Part shown: positions 10,591-19,247 of the stretch, piece after piece
Numbering within the stretch: position 1 is the first letter of the stretch
How the letters are laid out: each line of letters starts with the position of its first letter
Assembly: GCA_024680795.1 (NCBI GenBank)
Contig: JAILBR010000070.1
Location: forward strand, 1 to 47,993
Direction: 5' to 3'
Length of the DNA stretch: 47,993 nucleotides
Source: Bacilli bacterium
GTDB taxonomy: Bacteria > Bacillota_I > Bacilli_A > RFN20 > CAG-826
Position numbers and translations under genes: made by a program
Notes under the pieces: generated by a model
The model's input: the letters and a program-made list of their open reading frames with translations, nothing else
What the model was told of the DNA's origin: nothing
The model's database searches: none

Positions 10591-10610
10591 GTTTATTTGA
10601 TAAACTTTTT
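10590..10610 (+). terminator. Terminator of the ffh operon, inside the trmD 3' end
   Basis: AGTTTAT (10590-10596) pairs with ATAAACT (10600-10606) and is followed by a T run. It starts at the last base of the ffh stop and occupies the last codons of trmD on the other strand. No T run lies on the minus-strand side, so it works as an intrinsic terminator mainly for ffh. Confidence 0.65.
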
Positions 10611-11357
10611 CCCTTTTTCAATCGCCGCGAGTTCCCAACTCGCGTTTTCTTTTTCTTCTTCCAATAACTTTTTATCTTGCTTAGTTAATTCATATTCATT
10701 AAATAAGTCTGGTCTTAATTCTCTAGTGAGATATAAGGATTGCTTTTGTCTCCATTTTTTGATTGCTTCATGGTTTCCAGAATAAAGGATATCTGGAATC
10801 TTATCGCCTTCATAATCGTATGGCTCAGTATATTGAGGATATTCTAATAAACCATTTTCAAAAGACTCTTCGTCAGTTGATTCTTCGGCAATAGCCCCAT
10901 CTAATAGTCTAATGATGGAGTCACTGATGACCATTGCGCCTAGTTCTCCGCCAGTTAAGATATAATCTCCAATTGATATTTGTTCATCTACATATTTATT
11001 TACGCGTTCATCAATACCTTCATAATGGCCGCAAAGTAGAACAATGTCTTCTAACTTAGATAATTCTCTAGCTCTAGATTGTTTATATGTCTTTCCGCGT
11101 GGAGAAAGCATGATGGTGTGACTATTCTCGCTCTTATTAGCTCTTAAACAGTCGACTATTGGCTGGCATTTCATAACTAAACCAGCGCCTCCGCCAACAG
11201 GGTAAGAGTCAACTCTACCATATTTATCGGTGGTGTAATCTCTGATATTAACTATTTTGATTTCAACTACGTTTTTAGCGATAGCGCGTTTGATAATAGA
11301 GTTAGTTAAAAATCCATCAAACATTTCTGGAAAGAGGGTTAATATTGTAAGTCTCAT
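10593..11357 (-). CDS. trmD: tRNA (guanine-N1-)-methyltransferase TrmD
   Basis: TrmD methylates G37 in tRNAs reading CNN codons, preventing +1 frameshifting. The 254 residues contain the knotted SAM-binding SPOUT core: CGHYEGIDERV and ISIGDYILTGGELGAMV. The N-terminus RLTILTLFPEMF is typical. It overlaps rimM by 4 nt (ATGA). It is the last gene of the minus-strand block rpsP-khpA-rimM-trmD and converges on ffh with a 2-nt gap. It is normally co-directional with ffh and rplS. Confidence 0.96.
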   Translation of the reverse strand: MRLTILTLFPEMFDGFLTNSIIKRAIAKNVVEIKIVNIRDYTTDKYGRVDSYPVGGGAGLVMKCQPIVDCLRANKSENSHTIMLSPRGKTYKQSRARELSKLEDIVLLCGHYEGIDERVNKYVDEQISIGDYILTGGELGAMVISDSIIRLLDGAIAEESTDEESFENGLLEYPQYTEPYDYEGDKIPDILYSGNHEAIKKWRQKQSLYLTRELRPDLFNEYELTKQDKKLLEEEKENASWELAAIEKGKKFIK

Positions 11358-11863
11358 AATAACCCCTCAATCACATTGATGATGATACGCTTATTATCGA
11401 TGTCAACTTCAACTATAAATTCCTCAATAAAAGGTACAAAGAAATCTGGCTTACCTTTTCTAGACACTCTAAGTGTTAATTGAGCAGGAAATTCCTCAAT
11501 TTCTTCAACAATTCCCAAATTATTTAGTGATTTATCGCAAACTTCACATCCTCTGAGATCGCTATAAAAGTATGTGTCTTTATCTAAATCATCTCTATTT
11601 TTGACGACACAGATTTCGCATCCTTTTTTTGAAATTGCATCTTCTGGAGTATCAATTCCTTCAAGCTTTACAAAGTCAAATAAACCACTATGCCTGTAGG
11701 ATAAAACTTTATATTCAACATACTCTTCATTTTCATCATTATATAAGAAAACAGAAGAGCCTATTTTATATCTTTTTTCACCCATATTAGTGGTTGAATA
11801 AACCTTTAATGTCCCATCTAATCCAAACGAACAAGTAACTTTTCCTAAACTTAAATATTCCAT
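11354..11863 (-). CDS. rimM: Ribosome maturation factor RimM
   Basis: RimM binds S19 and helps assemble the 30S head. From the ATG at 11863 it has 169 residues, matching the family, with N-terminal EYLSLGKVTCSFGLDGTLKV and a C-terminal PRC-barrel ending in FVPFIEEFIVEVDIDNKRI. A TTG six codons upstream (11881) is possible but lacks a good ribosome-binding site and homology. GGAT is the only weak Shine-Dalgarno before 11863. It sits between khpA and trmD in the usual order. Confidence 0.9.
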   Translation of the reverse strand: MEYLSLGKVTCSFGLDGTLKVYSTTNMGEKRYKIGSSVFLYNDENEEYVEYKVLSYRHSGLFDFVKLEGIDTPEDAISKKGCEICVVKNRDDLDKDTYFYSDLRGCEVCDKSLNNLGIVEEIEEFPAQLTLRVSRKGKPDFFVPFIEEFIVEVDIDNKRIIINVIEGLL

Positions 11864-11900
11864 AGTAAGATCCAATTTCAAAAAAGAGAGGTGTTATCCT

Positions 11901-12161
11901 CTACTTTTCTTCTTCGTCGAATGATTCAAACTTTAAATGAATGCGTTTGTTTTGGCTTTTGCCAGCGACTCCAACGACTTCTCTTAATGAGTTAGCAATG
12001 ATACCTTTGTGACCGATAAGTCTAGCGGTGTCATTCTTTTCACTAACGATAATGATAACGATGTCTTTTGGAGTGTTGCCTTCGCTAATTCTGATTAAAA
12101 CTGATTTTGGATCATCGACAATGTCATCGATGAGAGAATGAATCAATTTTTCGTAATCCAT
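11901..12161 (-). CDS. khpA: KH-domain RNA-binding protein KhpA (YlqC)
   Basis: An 86-residue single KH domain with the GXXG RNA-binding loop as IGHKGIIANSLREVVG. KhpA works with KhpB as a global RNA chaperone influencing cell division in Gram-positive bacteria; no khpB is in the window. Its ATG overlaps the rpsP stop by 1 nt, indicating coupling to S16 synthesis. Start and length are normal for the family. Confidence 0.93.
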   Translation of the reverse strand: MDYEKLIHSLIDDIVDDPKSVLIRISEGNTPKDIVIIIVSEKNDTARLIGHKGIIANSLREVVGVAGKSQNKRIHLKFESFDEEEK

Positions 12162-12436
12162 TATTTATTACCTTTTTTAGCTTCGACTGCTTTAGCATTA
12201 ATGCCTTTAGCTCTAAACATTGATCTAATTCTATCGGAAGGTGTAGCGCCTTGTGCTAACCACTTAAGTGCTAATTCTTCATCGATAACTGCTTCTTTTA
12301 AATCCTTGGCTGGATCAAAATAACCGATTTGTTCAATGTATCTACCATCACGTGCGCTTCTTGAATCAGCGACAACGATACGGAAGAATGGGTCCTTATG
12401 ACGACCAATTCTAGTTGCTCTAATTTTAACTGCCAT
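12161..12436 (-). CDS. rpsP: 30S ribosomal protein S16
   Basis: A 91-residue protein with the S16 start VKIRATRIGRHKDPFFRIVV and the segments ADSRSARDGRYIEQIGYFDP and WLAQGATPSD. The start is ATG 12436, with a perfect AGGAGG about 7 nt upstream; upstream in-frame codons lie between promoter and Shine-Dalgarno. It leads the minus-strand block, driven by the promoter at 12465-12493. Confidence 0.96.
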   Translation of the reverse strand: MAVKIRATRIGRHKDPFFRIVVADSRSARDGRYIEQIGYFDPAKDLKEAVIDEELALKWLAQGATPSDRIRSMFRAKGINAKAVEAKKGNK

Positions 12437-12464
12437 CTTCGTTTCCTCCTCGATTGCGTTAGTT

Positions 12465-12493
12465 ATACTAATACTTTCATAAACTAGTGTCAA
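12465..12493 (-). promoter_or_regulatory. Promoter of the rpsP-khpA-rimM-trmD operon
   Basis: On the minus strand, TTGACA (12493-12488), a 17-nt spacer and TAGTAT (12470-12465) form a near-consensus sigma-A promoter. Transcription should start near 12458, about 20 nt before the rpsP ATG. Confidence 0.78.
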
Positions 12494-12540
12494 GCATTTT
12501 TGCTTTACAATTAAGAAAATATGAATTTAAAAATTTATAT

Positions 12541-12568
12541 TTGCAAACCAATCTCTTTGTGATAACAT
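12541..12568 (+). promoter_or_regulatory. Promoter of rplS
   Basis: TTGCAA (12541-12546), a 16-nt spacer and TAACAT (12563-12568) fit a sigma-A promoter facing away from the rpsP promoter. The predicted start near 12575 gives a leader of about 80 nt. Confidence 0.55.
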
Positions 12569-12573
12569 AATCG

Positions 12574-12656
12574 AGCATGTTTAATGCTACGGGTGCTCCG
12601 CTGTCGAATTGAGAATGAACACCAAGAGACCAAATATCTATAAGGAGGCGTAACAA
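12574..12656 (+). promoter_or_regulatory. Structured 5' leader of rplS (candidate L19 leader)
   Basis: The leader before rplS can fold: GCAT/ATGC at about 12575-12587, then GGTG (about 12591) with CACC (about 12619) enclosing CTC/GAG. An AAGGAGG ribosome-binding site follows. An autoregulatory L19 leader is known in Firmicutes; whether this one belongs to that family cannot be decided by eye. Confidence 0.4.
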
Positions 12657-13007
12657 ATGAATAATCGTTTAGTCGAAGAAGTCACCGCATCCCAGCTTAG
12701 AACAGATTTACCAGAATTCTCTTCTGGTGATGAAATCAAAGTTTCTGTTCGTATCATCGAAGGTAACAAACAAAGAATCCAAGTTTTCCAAGGCGTTGTT
12801 ATCCAAAGAAGAGGTGGCGGCGTGAATGCTACGTTTACCGTTCGTAAGATGTCTAGCGGCATCGGTGTGGAAAGAACCTTCCCACTTCATTCTCCAAACA
12901 TTGCGGGAATCGAAGTTGTTCGTAGAGGTAAGGTCAGAAGAAATAAAATCACTTACATCCGCAAACGTTCAGGTAAAGCTGCTCGTATTAAAGAAATTCT
13001 CAAATAA
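12657..13007 (+). CDS. rplS: 50S ribosomal protein L19
   Basis: A 116-residue L19 at the 30S-50S interface. Family segments are visible: [43 protein letters not shown] and [17 protein letters not shown] strong AAGGAGG precedes the ATG. It is usually the gene after trmD in the same operon; here it has its own promoter because that operon is on the other strand. A UUCG-loop terminator follows. Confidence 0.97.
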   Translation: MNNRLVEEVTASQLRTDLPEFSSGDEIKVSVRIIEGNKQRIQVFQGVVIQRRGGGVNATFTVRKMSSGIGVERTFPLHSPNIAGIEVVRRGKVRRNKITYIRKRSGKAARIKEILK

Positions 13008-13020
13008 TGAGTTCAACAAG

Positions 13021-13042
13021 GACCGATTCGTCGGTCTTTTTT
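13021..13042 (+). terminator. Terminator of rplS with a UUCG tetraloop
   Basis: GACCGA (13021-13026) and TCGGTC (13031-13036) enclose TTCG and are followed by TTTTTT (13037-13042). This is a textbook intrinsic terminator. Confidence 0.93.
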
Positions 13043-13050
13043 GATGCCTG

Positions 13051-13079
13051 TTTTCAAAAATAAACGATGCGCGTATAAT
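13051..13079 (+). promoter_or_regulatory. Promoter of lepB, very short leader
   Basis: TATAAT at 13074-13079, with a weak TTTTCA 17 nt further upstream (13051-13056). The start codon is at 13090, so the transcript would begin within about 4 nt of the ATG. No Shine-Dalgarno is present. Confidence 0.65.
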
Positions 13080-13089
13080 AAAATTAAAT

Positions 13090-13815
13090 ATGGCAGAGAA
13101 ATTTTACAATAGTGAAAAATTTCAAAAAATCTTTTATCCCTTTTTATATTTCATATTAGCGGTGGCTTTTATCGTTACTGGGAGTTTTGTTTTTTATCGT
13201 ACCTATTACACTAATGTGTATGTCAGTGGTTCTTCGATGATGCCAACTTTAGTTGGAGGTAACCAAGGAAGATGGCATTACGGCATTTCTGATAATCATG
13301 AAATTGCTATTAAAAACCTAAAAAGATTTGATGTTGCTCTTACTTATTATCCAAGTGGATGGATCGGTGGAGATGAAGATACAACTTATAAAATCAAAAG
13401 AGTGTGGGGCCTTCCTGGAGAAACAATTTCTTTAACCAAAGAAACTGATAGATATGTTTTTACAGTTAAAGAAGGGGAAAAAGTCACTTATACAGTAACT
13501 GGAACTATCGAAGAAAAAACTCTTTCATATGGAAATTGGAAAGTTGCTTCTTTTGATGCCGGTAATAAAGTATTTAACACTCACGCTGACACGATTAGAA
13601 CTTTTGAACTTACACTAAGCAAAGAGAAACAAGAGTATTTCTTAATGGGCGATAACTGGTCAGCGAGTTCTGATAGTTATACACATTTAAATAACACTCA
13701 AAGAATTACCATGACTAATTTACAAGGCAAGGTTATTGCCATTCAAGGAACAGCTAAACTTTCTGGCGGAGACCTTGTTGATAAACAAAAAATACAAAGT
13801 ATGTATAACTTTTAG
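13090..13815 (+). CDS. lepB: Signal peptidase I
   Basis: LepB is the membrane serine protease that removes signal peptides. The 241-residue protein has one N-terminal membrane segment (about 14-36), the catalytic serine motif SGSSMMPT (Ser49), the catalytic lysine in YKIKRVWGLPGE (Lys103) and the late motif MGDNWSASSD. The loop between Ser and Lys boxes is longer than in minimal enzymes. No ribosome-binding site precedes the ATG, which follows a TATAAT box by 10 nt. rbgA follows after 9 nt with an AGGAGGG site, so the two are co-transcribed. Confidence 0.93.
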   Translation: MAEKFYNSEKFQKIFYPFLYFILAVAFIVTGSFVFYRTYYTNVYVSGSSMMPTLVGGNQGRWHYGISDNHEIAIKNLKRFDVALTYYPSGWIGGDEDTTYKIKRVWGLPGETISLTKETDRYVFTVKEGEKVTYTVTGTIEEKTLSYGNWKVASFDAGNKVFNTHADTIRTFELTLSKEKQEYFLMGDNWSASSDSYTHLNNTQRITMTNLQGKVIAIQGTAKLSGGDLVDKQKIQSMYNF

Positions 13816-13824
13816 GAGGGCAAT

Positions 13825-14664
13825 ATGACACAGATACACTGGTTCCCTGGGCATATGAAGAAAGCCCTCAATAATATTACCGAGAAAATCAAATTGGTTG
13901 ATGTGGTCATTGAAATTTTAGATGCTCGTGCACCTTTAAGTTCGATGAATCCGGATTTAGAACAGGCCATTAAACATAAAAAACGTTTGGCGGTTCTCTC
14001 TAAAGCTGATTTAGCGGACCCAGAACAAACTAAACTTTGGAGTGAAGAGTTAAAGAAAGAATTTGATGCTTTTGTTATCGCTAATTTAACCGATCCAAAA
14101 AGCACCAAAATTATTTCAGAGCAAGTTTCTAAATTAGGTGAAGAGAAACACCAAAAAGAAAAAGCTAAAGGGATGAAACCTCAACCGATTAAGGCGATGA
14201 TTATTGGTATACCTAATGTTGGTAAATCCTCTTTAATCAATCGTGTTGCTAATCGAAAAGCGGCGGGAGTGCAAAATAAGCCAGGTTATACTCGTGGAGA
14301 ACAATTTATCAAAGTGAATAATGACTTTATTCTTTTAGACACTCCAGGCGTTTTGCCAATGAATTATGATGATAAAAAACGCGCTACAAATATCGCTCTT
14401 CTCGGTTCAATTAGAGAAGACATTTTACCTAATGATGTCCTTGTTAAATCCTTATTATATATATTAAGAGAATATTACCCTCTTTCTTTGAAGGAAAGAT
14501 ATGGGATTGAAGAGATAAAAGATGATGAAGCAGTCAAACAAAATATCGCGACCAGAAGAGGGCTTCTTACTATGGGCGAATTAGATATCAAAAAGGCTGA
14601 GATTGTCTTACTAAAAGACTTTAAAGATGGCAAGTTAGGCCGTATCACTTTGGATAGAAAATAA
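13825..14664 (+). CDS. rbgA: Ribosome biogenesis GTPase RbgA (YlqF)
   Basis: RbgA is needed for late 50S assembly in Gram-positive bacteria. The 279-residue protein shows the circularly permuted GTPase order: G4-like LSKADL (58-63) comes before G1 GIPNVGKS (128-135) and G3 DTPG (172-175). The start HWFPGHMKKA and a C-terminal helical RNA-binding domain are also typical. Its stop overlaps the rnhB ATG by 1 nt. The order rplS-lepB-rbgA-rnhB is common in Firmicutes. Confidence 0.95.
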   Translation: MTQIHWFPGHMKKALNNITEKIKLVDVVIEILDARAPLSSMNPDLEQAIKHKKRLAVLSKADLADPEQTKLWSEELKKEFDAFVIANLTDPKSTKIISEQVSKLGEEKHQKEKAKGMKPQPIKAMIIGIPNVGKSSLINRVANRKAAGVQNKPGYTRGEQFIKVNNDFILLDTPGVLPMNYDDKKRATNIALLGSIREDILPNDVLVKSLLYILREYYPLSLKERYGIEEIKDDEAVKQNIATRRGLLTMGELDIKKAEIVLLKDFKDGKLGRITLDRK

Positions 14665-15284
14665 TGGGTTTAGATTACGAACAACAATATTACTCAGATG
14701 AAATAAAATATATCGCTGGTTGTGATGAGGCGGGAAGAGGATGTTTACTTGGTCCTGTCGTTGCAGGAGCGGTTATTTTGCCTAAGGACTTTAAATGCGA
14801 CTTGATAAATGACTCAAAACAGTTGACTGAAAAGCAAAGAGAAGAAGCTTATCAAATCATTAAAGAAAACGCGATTAGCTGGGCGGTCGCGGAAGTAGGA
14901 CCTGAAGAAATCGATCAAATCAATATTCTTAATGCTTCTCGTAAGGCTATGCAACTTGCTCTCGCTAAACTTGATCATCCATACGACATGATTTTGACTG
15001 ATGCGGTAAAGATGAAAGTTGATTTGCCGTTTGAAGCTATCATTCATGGAGATGCAAAAGCGATGTGCATCGCTGCGGCAAGTATCATGGCGAAAGTGAC
15101 AAGAGATCATATTTGTTATGAACTGGACAAGAAATATCCTCAATATGAAATTGCTAAACATAAAGGATATGGAACTAAGTTACATCTTGAAAAATTAAAA
15201 GAATTTGGCCCGGTTAAAGGCCTTTACCGCTATAGTTACGGACCGGTTAAAGAATTATTTTTTGAAAAAATTTCACTTTTTTAG
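14664..15284 (+). CDS. rnhB: Ribonuclease HII
   Basis: RNase HII excises ribonucleotides and RNA from RNA-DNA hybrids. The 206-residue protein carries the catalytic DEAGRG motif (Asp21, Glu22) in AGCDEAGRGCLLGPVVAGAV, the LTDAVKM acidic site and the HGDAKAMCIAAASIMAKV segment. It is coupled to rbgA by a 1-nt overlap and followed by a terminator. Confidence 0.95.
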   Translation: MGLDYEQQYYSDEIKYIAGCDEAGRGCLLGPVVAGAVILPKDFKCDLINDSKQLTEKQREEAYQIIKENAISWAVAEVGPEEIDQINILNASRKAMQLALAKLDHPYDMILTDAVKMKVDLPFEAIIHGDAKAMCIAAASIMAKVTRDHICYELDKKYPQYEIAKHKGYGTKLHLEKLKEFGPVKGLYRYSYGPVKELFFEKISLF

Positions 15285-15298
15285 TCATAAATCGAAAA

Positions 15299-15330
15299 AA
15301 AACACCTATTTGTTTTATGAGAGGTGTTTT
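15299..15330 (+). terminator. Terminator after rnhB whose 3' arm contains the dprA ribosome-binding site
   Basis: AAAACACCT (15299-15307) pairs with AGGTGTTTT (15322-15330) and continues into T residues. The AGGTG in the 3' arm is also the only Shine-Dalgarno for the dprA ATG at 15332. Transcription end and dprA translation therefore share the same bases. Confidence 0.7.
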
Positions 15331-15331
15331 T

Positions 15332-16129
15332 ATGATACAAGACAGAAACGTTTTTATTGGGCTAGCCATCAAGTATAAAGGTGACTGGCGAAAAATTTAT
15401 CAAATCGTCACTTCGAAAGAAATAGAAGAAGTTGACGAAAATGAATTCAATGAGCTAATAAAAGGACTCGACTGTGGTGTGATAACTATTTTAGACAAAA
15501 ACTATCCAGATTGTTTATTACATATTTTTCAGCCGCCATTTGTCCTCTTCTATTACGGAAATATTAACCTTATAAATAATATTAGCTCTAATTTAGGAGT
15601 GATTGGGACTCGTGAGCCAACCGCTAAGGCTCTTAATAAAACTAGAGAAATTATTAAAGAACTTCCGAAAGATATTGTCATAGTTTCCGGGTTAGCAGCG
15701 GGAATTGATGGATGTGCACACGAGGCTGCCCTTGACTATGGGCACAAGACAATCGCGGTTTTAGGATGTGGAGTAAATGTGTGCTACCCATCTGAAAATC
15801 AGGAGTTGATGCAAAGAATACGACACACAAGAGGCTCATTGATTATTTCTGAATACCCACCAGGAACTTTACCTAGCCAAGATAAATTTCCAATCAGGAA
15901 TCGCTTAATTACTGGATTAAGCAGTAGAATATTAATCACGGAAGCCAAAAGAAGGAGTGGTACATCAATCACTGCGTCGTACGCTCTCGACACCGGGAAA
16001 GAAGTACTATGTTTGCCAAGTTCCGATTGGGGCGACTCACTATGTAATAATCTACTTAAAGATGGTGGTATACCAGTAGAAAATGCCCAAGAAGTAAATG
16101 AGTATTTTGAACGTAGAAAATTATTATAG
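15332..16129 (+). CDS. dprA: DNA-processing protein DprA (Smf)
   Basis: DprA loads RecA on incoming single-stranded DNA in natural transformation and is also widespread in non-competent bacteria. The 265 residues include the Rossmann-like domain with GVIGTREPT, VSGLAAGIDGCAHEAAL and AVLGCGVNVCYPSEN, then EYPPGTLP, FPIRNRLI and KRRSGTSITASYALD. The C-terminal winged-helix domain found in some members is missing. The start is ATG 15332; the in-frame ATG at 15317 lies in the terminator loop. topA follows, as in Bacillus. Confidence 0.93.
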   Translation: MIQDRNVFIGLAIKYKGDWRKIYQIVTSKEIEEVDENEFNELIKGLDCGVITILDKNYPDCLLHIFQPPFVLFYYGNINLINNISSNLGVIGTREPTAKALNKTREIIKELPKDIVIVSGLAAGIDGCAHEAALDYGHKTIAVLGCGVNVCYPSENQELMQRIRHTRGSLIISEYPPGTLPSQDKFPIRNRLITGLSSRILITEAKRRSGTSITASYALDTGKEVLCLPSSDWGDSLCNNLLKDGGIPVENAQEVNEYFERRKLL

Positions 16130-16182
16130 GAAATAAAATAAATAAGAGTTTTATTTTAAAAGATATATAAGATTTTTTGTCG

Positions 16183-16210
16183 TTGACTTTAAAAAATTAA
16201 ATAGGATAAT
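16183..16210 (+). promoter_or_regulatory. Promoter of topA, almost leaderless
   Basis: TTGACT (16183-16188), a 16-nt spacer and GATAAT (16205-16210). The expected start near 16217 lies about 6 nt before the ATG at 16223, too close for a Shine-Dalgarno. Confidence 0.75.
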
Positions 16211-16222
16211 TTTGACTATATT

Positions 16223-18307
16223 ATGAAACTAGTAATTGTCGAATCACCAACAAAATGTAATACAATCCAACGCTATTTAGGGGATAACTATATCGTAAAA
16301 GCTTCGCTTGGACACGTGCGCGATTTAGCGACAAGTGGTAAAGGCGGACTTGGAGTCGATGTCGAAAACAACTTTACTCCTACTTATATAATAAATAAGG
16401 ATAAAAAGGGAGTTGTCGCCGAATTAAAAGAAATCTCTAAGAAGGCAGATGAAGTTATTCTTGCTACCGACCCTGATCGTGAAGGAGAAGCAATCGCTTG
16501 GCATTTAGCGACTGTTTTAGGATTGAATGTCGAAAACAACAAGAGATTAGAATTCCATGAGATTACCCGCGACTCTATCTCAGAAGCGATGGAAAATCCA
16601 CGCACTATCGATTTGAAACTTGTTTCATCACAAGAAACGAGAAGAATTTTAGATAGAATTATCGGTTTTAAATTATCTGCACTTATCAACCGCAAAATTC
16701 ATTCTAAGAGTGCGGGTAGAGTGCAATCCGCAACCTTAAAAATTATTAATGATCACGAATACGAAATTGAATCATTTGTGCCAGAAGAATATTGGGAAAT
16801 CAATGTTCAAGCATTATTTGGCAAAGAAGAAACTGATATCAAGTTTGTAAATGATTTTAATGGTGAAAAAGAAGTCAAAAATGAAGAGCAAGCAAGCAAA
16901 ATTATTAGTAGTTTAGAAGATAAAGTTACTATCAGTGCGATTGAGAAAACTACAAGAGTTGCTGAAAGCAAACTCCCATTCACAACTTCAAGTTTACAAC
17001 AAGAAGCATTCACCAGACTTAAATTCAGCACCGCTAAAACTTCATCAGTGTCTCAGTCTTTATATGAAGGTATTTTAGTCAATGGTGAACATGTTGGTTT
17101 AATTACCTATATCCGTACTGATAGCACTCGTCTATCACCTGTATATATCGCTAGAGCGGAAAAATATATTGAAGAAGCATATGGCAAGCAATATATCGGT
17201 TCGGTCAAAAAGAGTAAGAATAGCGCTTTAGCCCAAGACGCTCATGAAGCGATTAGACCAACAAGCAACCATCGCACTCCAGAATCAGTGAGACAATTCT
17301 TAACTCCTGATCAATATAACTTATATAAACTCATCTACATTAGAGCGTTATCATCTTTGATGAAGCCTAAAAAAGAAGAAGTGTTAACCATTACCCTTTC
17401 TAGTGGAGGTAACGTTTTCAAACATGAATATGTGAGAACTATTTTTCCCGGCTATGAAATCATCAATAAATATGATGCAAGTAAAGAAGATGTTTTCCCT
17501 GAATATAATATTGGAGATAGTTTTGATATCGCCCATAAAGAGATGGTGCAGAAGTTTACCACCCCACCTTCAAGATATAGTGAAGCAAAGATTGTTAAGC
17601 TTATGGAAGAACTCGGTATTGGCCGTCCTTCAACTTATGCTTCAACTATCGCCACATTAAAGAAAAGACACTATGTCACTGAAGAAAAAGGCATCCTTTT
17701 AATCACTGAACAAGGTCGAAAAACCGCACATATCCTCGATAAATACTTCCCATCCATCGTTAATGCGAAGTATACAGCAAAGATGGAAGAAGAGCTTGAT
17801 AAGATTGAAGAAGGTGATGTCACATCTTTAAAAATCCTTCAAGATTTCTATGGTCCATTTATCAAGATGATCGATTCTGGATATGAAAAAATGTATGTCG
17901 ATGAAGTGGAACCAACTGGCGACTTATGTCCAAAGTGTGGCAGCCCATTAATCTATAAATTAGGCAAAAATGGAAAGTTCGTTGCTTGTAGCAATTACCC
18001 AAAATGTAATTACGTTCAAAAAGAGCAAAAAGAACTAGTGTATACAGGTGGAACATGTCCTGATTGTGGTTCTCCTCTTGTGGAAAGAGAAAAGAATGGC
18101 AAGAAGTTCATTGCATGTAGCAACTATCCAAAATGTAAGTACATCGAAAAGAAAGAAGTGGAAGTCAAATTTATCAAAAAATGTCCAGAATGTGAAGACG
18201 GACAACTAATTAAGAAAAGAGGTAAATTTGGCTACTTCCTTGGCTGTACTAACTACCCAAAATGCCAACACATCGAACAAATTAAAAAGAAAAGAGCACA
18301 CAAATAG
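16223..18307 (+). CDS. topA: DNA topoisomerase I
   Basis: TopA relaxes negative supercoils through single-strand passage. The 694-residue protein starts with the Toprim domain (KLVIVESPTKCNTIQRYLG, then ATDPDREGEAIAWHL). The active-site tyrosine is in TYIRTDSTR (Tyr296). Three C-terminal zinc ribbons follow, each with CPxC and C-x5-C pairs (about 568-690). Size is normal. The gene has its own promoter and its stop codon lies inside its terminator. topA followed by xerC is the Bacillus order with trmFO missing. Confidence 0.97.
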   Translation: MKLVIVESPTKCNTIQRYLGDNYIVKASLGHVRDLATSGKGGLGVDVENNFTPTYIINKDKKGVVAELKEISKKADEVILATDPDREGEAIAWHLATVLGLNVENNKRLEFHEITRDSISEAMENPRTIDLKLVSSQETRRILDRIIGFKLSALINRKIHSKSAGRVQSATLKIINDHEYEIESFVPEEYWEINVQALFGKEETDIKFVNDFNGEKEVKNEEQASKIISSLEDKVTISAIEKTTRVAESKLPFTTSSLQQEAFTRLKFSTAKTSSVSQSLYEGILVNGEHVGLITYIRTDSTRLSPVYIARAEKYIEEAYGKQYIGSVKKSKNSALAQDAHEAIRPTSNHRTPESVRQFLTPDQYNLYKLIYIRALSSLMKPKKEEVLTITLSSGGNVFKHEYVRTIFPGYEIINKYDASKEDVFPEYNIGDSFDIAHKEMVQKFTTPPSRYSEAKIVKLMEELGIGRPSTYASTIATLKKRHYVTEEKGILLITEQGRKTAHILDKYFPSIVNAKYTAKMEEELDKIEEGDVTSLKILQDFYGPFIKMIDSGYEKMYVDEVEPTGDLCPKCGSPLIYKLGKNGKFVACSNYPKCNYVQKEQKELVYTGGTCPDCGSPLVEREKNGKKFIACSNYPKCKYIEKKEVEVKFIKKCPECEDGQLIKKRGKFGYFLGCTNYPKCQHIEQIKKKRAHK

Positions 18308-18317
18308 GTGCTCTTTT
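18290..18317 (+). terminator. Terminator overlapping the topA stop codon
   Basis: AAAAGAGCAC (18290-18299) pairs with GTGCTCTTTT (18308-18317). The topA TAG lies in the loop and the xerC ATG is only 17 nt further on. Confidence 0.85.
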
Positions 18318-18333
18318 GTTATCATTATATATA

Positions 18334-19239
18334 ATGAATAAGCCCACGATTGAATTTCTTAATCATCTAAAAATAGAACGCAACTATAGCGATAAAACCA
18401 TCAAGAGTTATGGGGAAGATATCGATAAGTTTTTCCGTTTTCTTCTAAAAGAAGACATCTTAATGGACGAGGTTGATATTATTGTCATTAGAAACTTTTT
18501 AACTGATGAATTAAACGCTGGAGTTTCAAAAAGAAGCTGCAAGAGAAGATTATCTTCTTTAAGACATTTTTATTCTTTTTTGGTCAATGAAGGATATGTG
18601 AAAGAAAACCCATTTGTTTTCGTTTCCGCTCCAAAAACTGAAATCAAATATCCTAGAGCGTTATATAAAGAACAGGTGAGAGAAATATTGACTGAAAACG
18701 CCAAGAGAACTGATGATTTAATGATACGTGATCAGGCTATTTTATCGATGCTTTATTATACTGGTATGAGAGCGGCAGAACTTGTCTCTTTAGATATTCA
18801 ATTTGTCAATTTATCTCAAAGACTAGTGAGAGTGATTGGAAAAGGCAACAAAGAAAGAATTTTGCCATTCAGCAAAGAATGTAAAGATGCCTTGCAAAGA
18901 TACATCGGCTTTACACGTAATGAACTATTAGCAAAAACCTCAATAAAAACAGCAGCGTTATTTTTAAATAACAATGGCAAAAGATTAACGACGAGAGGGC
19001 TTGAATATATTCTTGATTCTATCGAGGAAAAAACCGGTACTTTTGTCGGTCTACATCCTCATATTTTAAGGCATAGTTTTGCTACTCACCTATTAGAAAA
19101 CGGGGCGGATTTAAGAGTAATCCAAGAACTTTTGGGACACGAATCCATTAACGCAACTCAGGTTTACACTCACGTCACTGAAGAGGCGATGAAGAAAGAA
19201 TATTTAGCCGCTCACCCAAGAGCGAGAAAAAATAAATAA
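18334..19239 (+). CDS. xerC: Tyrosine recombinase XerC (CodV type)
   Basis: XerC-type recombinases resolve chromosome dimers at dif during cell division. The 301-residue protein has the SAM-like N-terminal domain and all catalytic residues: Arg146 (GMRAAE), Lys170 (IGKGNKER), His243 and Arg246 (HPHILRHSF), His269 (LLGHES) and Tyr278 (VYTHV). The position after topA matches B. subtilis codV, hence XerC rather than XerD. The start is ATG 18334; a TTG six codons upstream is in the terminator. TATATA lies just before the ATG, with no Shine-Dalgarno. Confidence 0.9.
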   Translation: MNKPTIEFLNHLKIERNYSDKTIKSYGEDIDKFFRFLLKEDILMDEVDIIVIRNFLTDELNAGVSKRSCKRRLSSLRHFYSFLVNEGYVKENPFVFVSAPKTEIKYPRALYKEQVREILTENAKRTDDLMIRDQAILSMLYYTGMRAAELVSLDIQFVNLSQRLVRVIGKGNKERILPFSKECKDALQRYIGFTRNELLAKTSIKTAALFLNNNGKRLTTRGLEYILDSIEEKTGTFVGLHPHILRHSFATHLLENGADLRVIQELLGHESINATQVYTHVTEEAMKKEYLAAHPRARKNK

Positions 19240-19247
19240 TATTTTTC

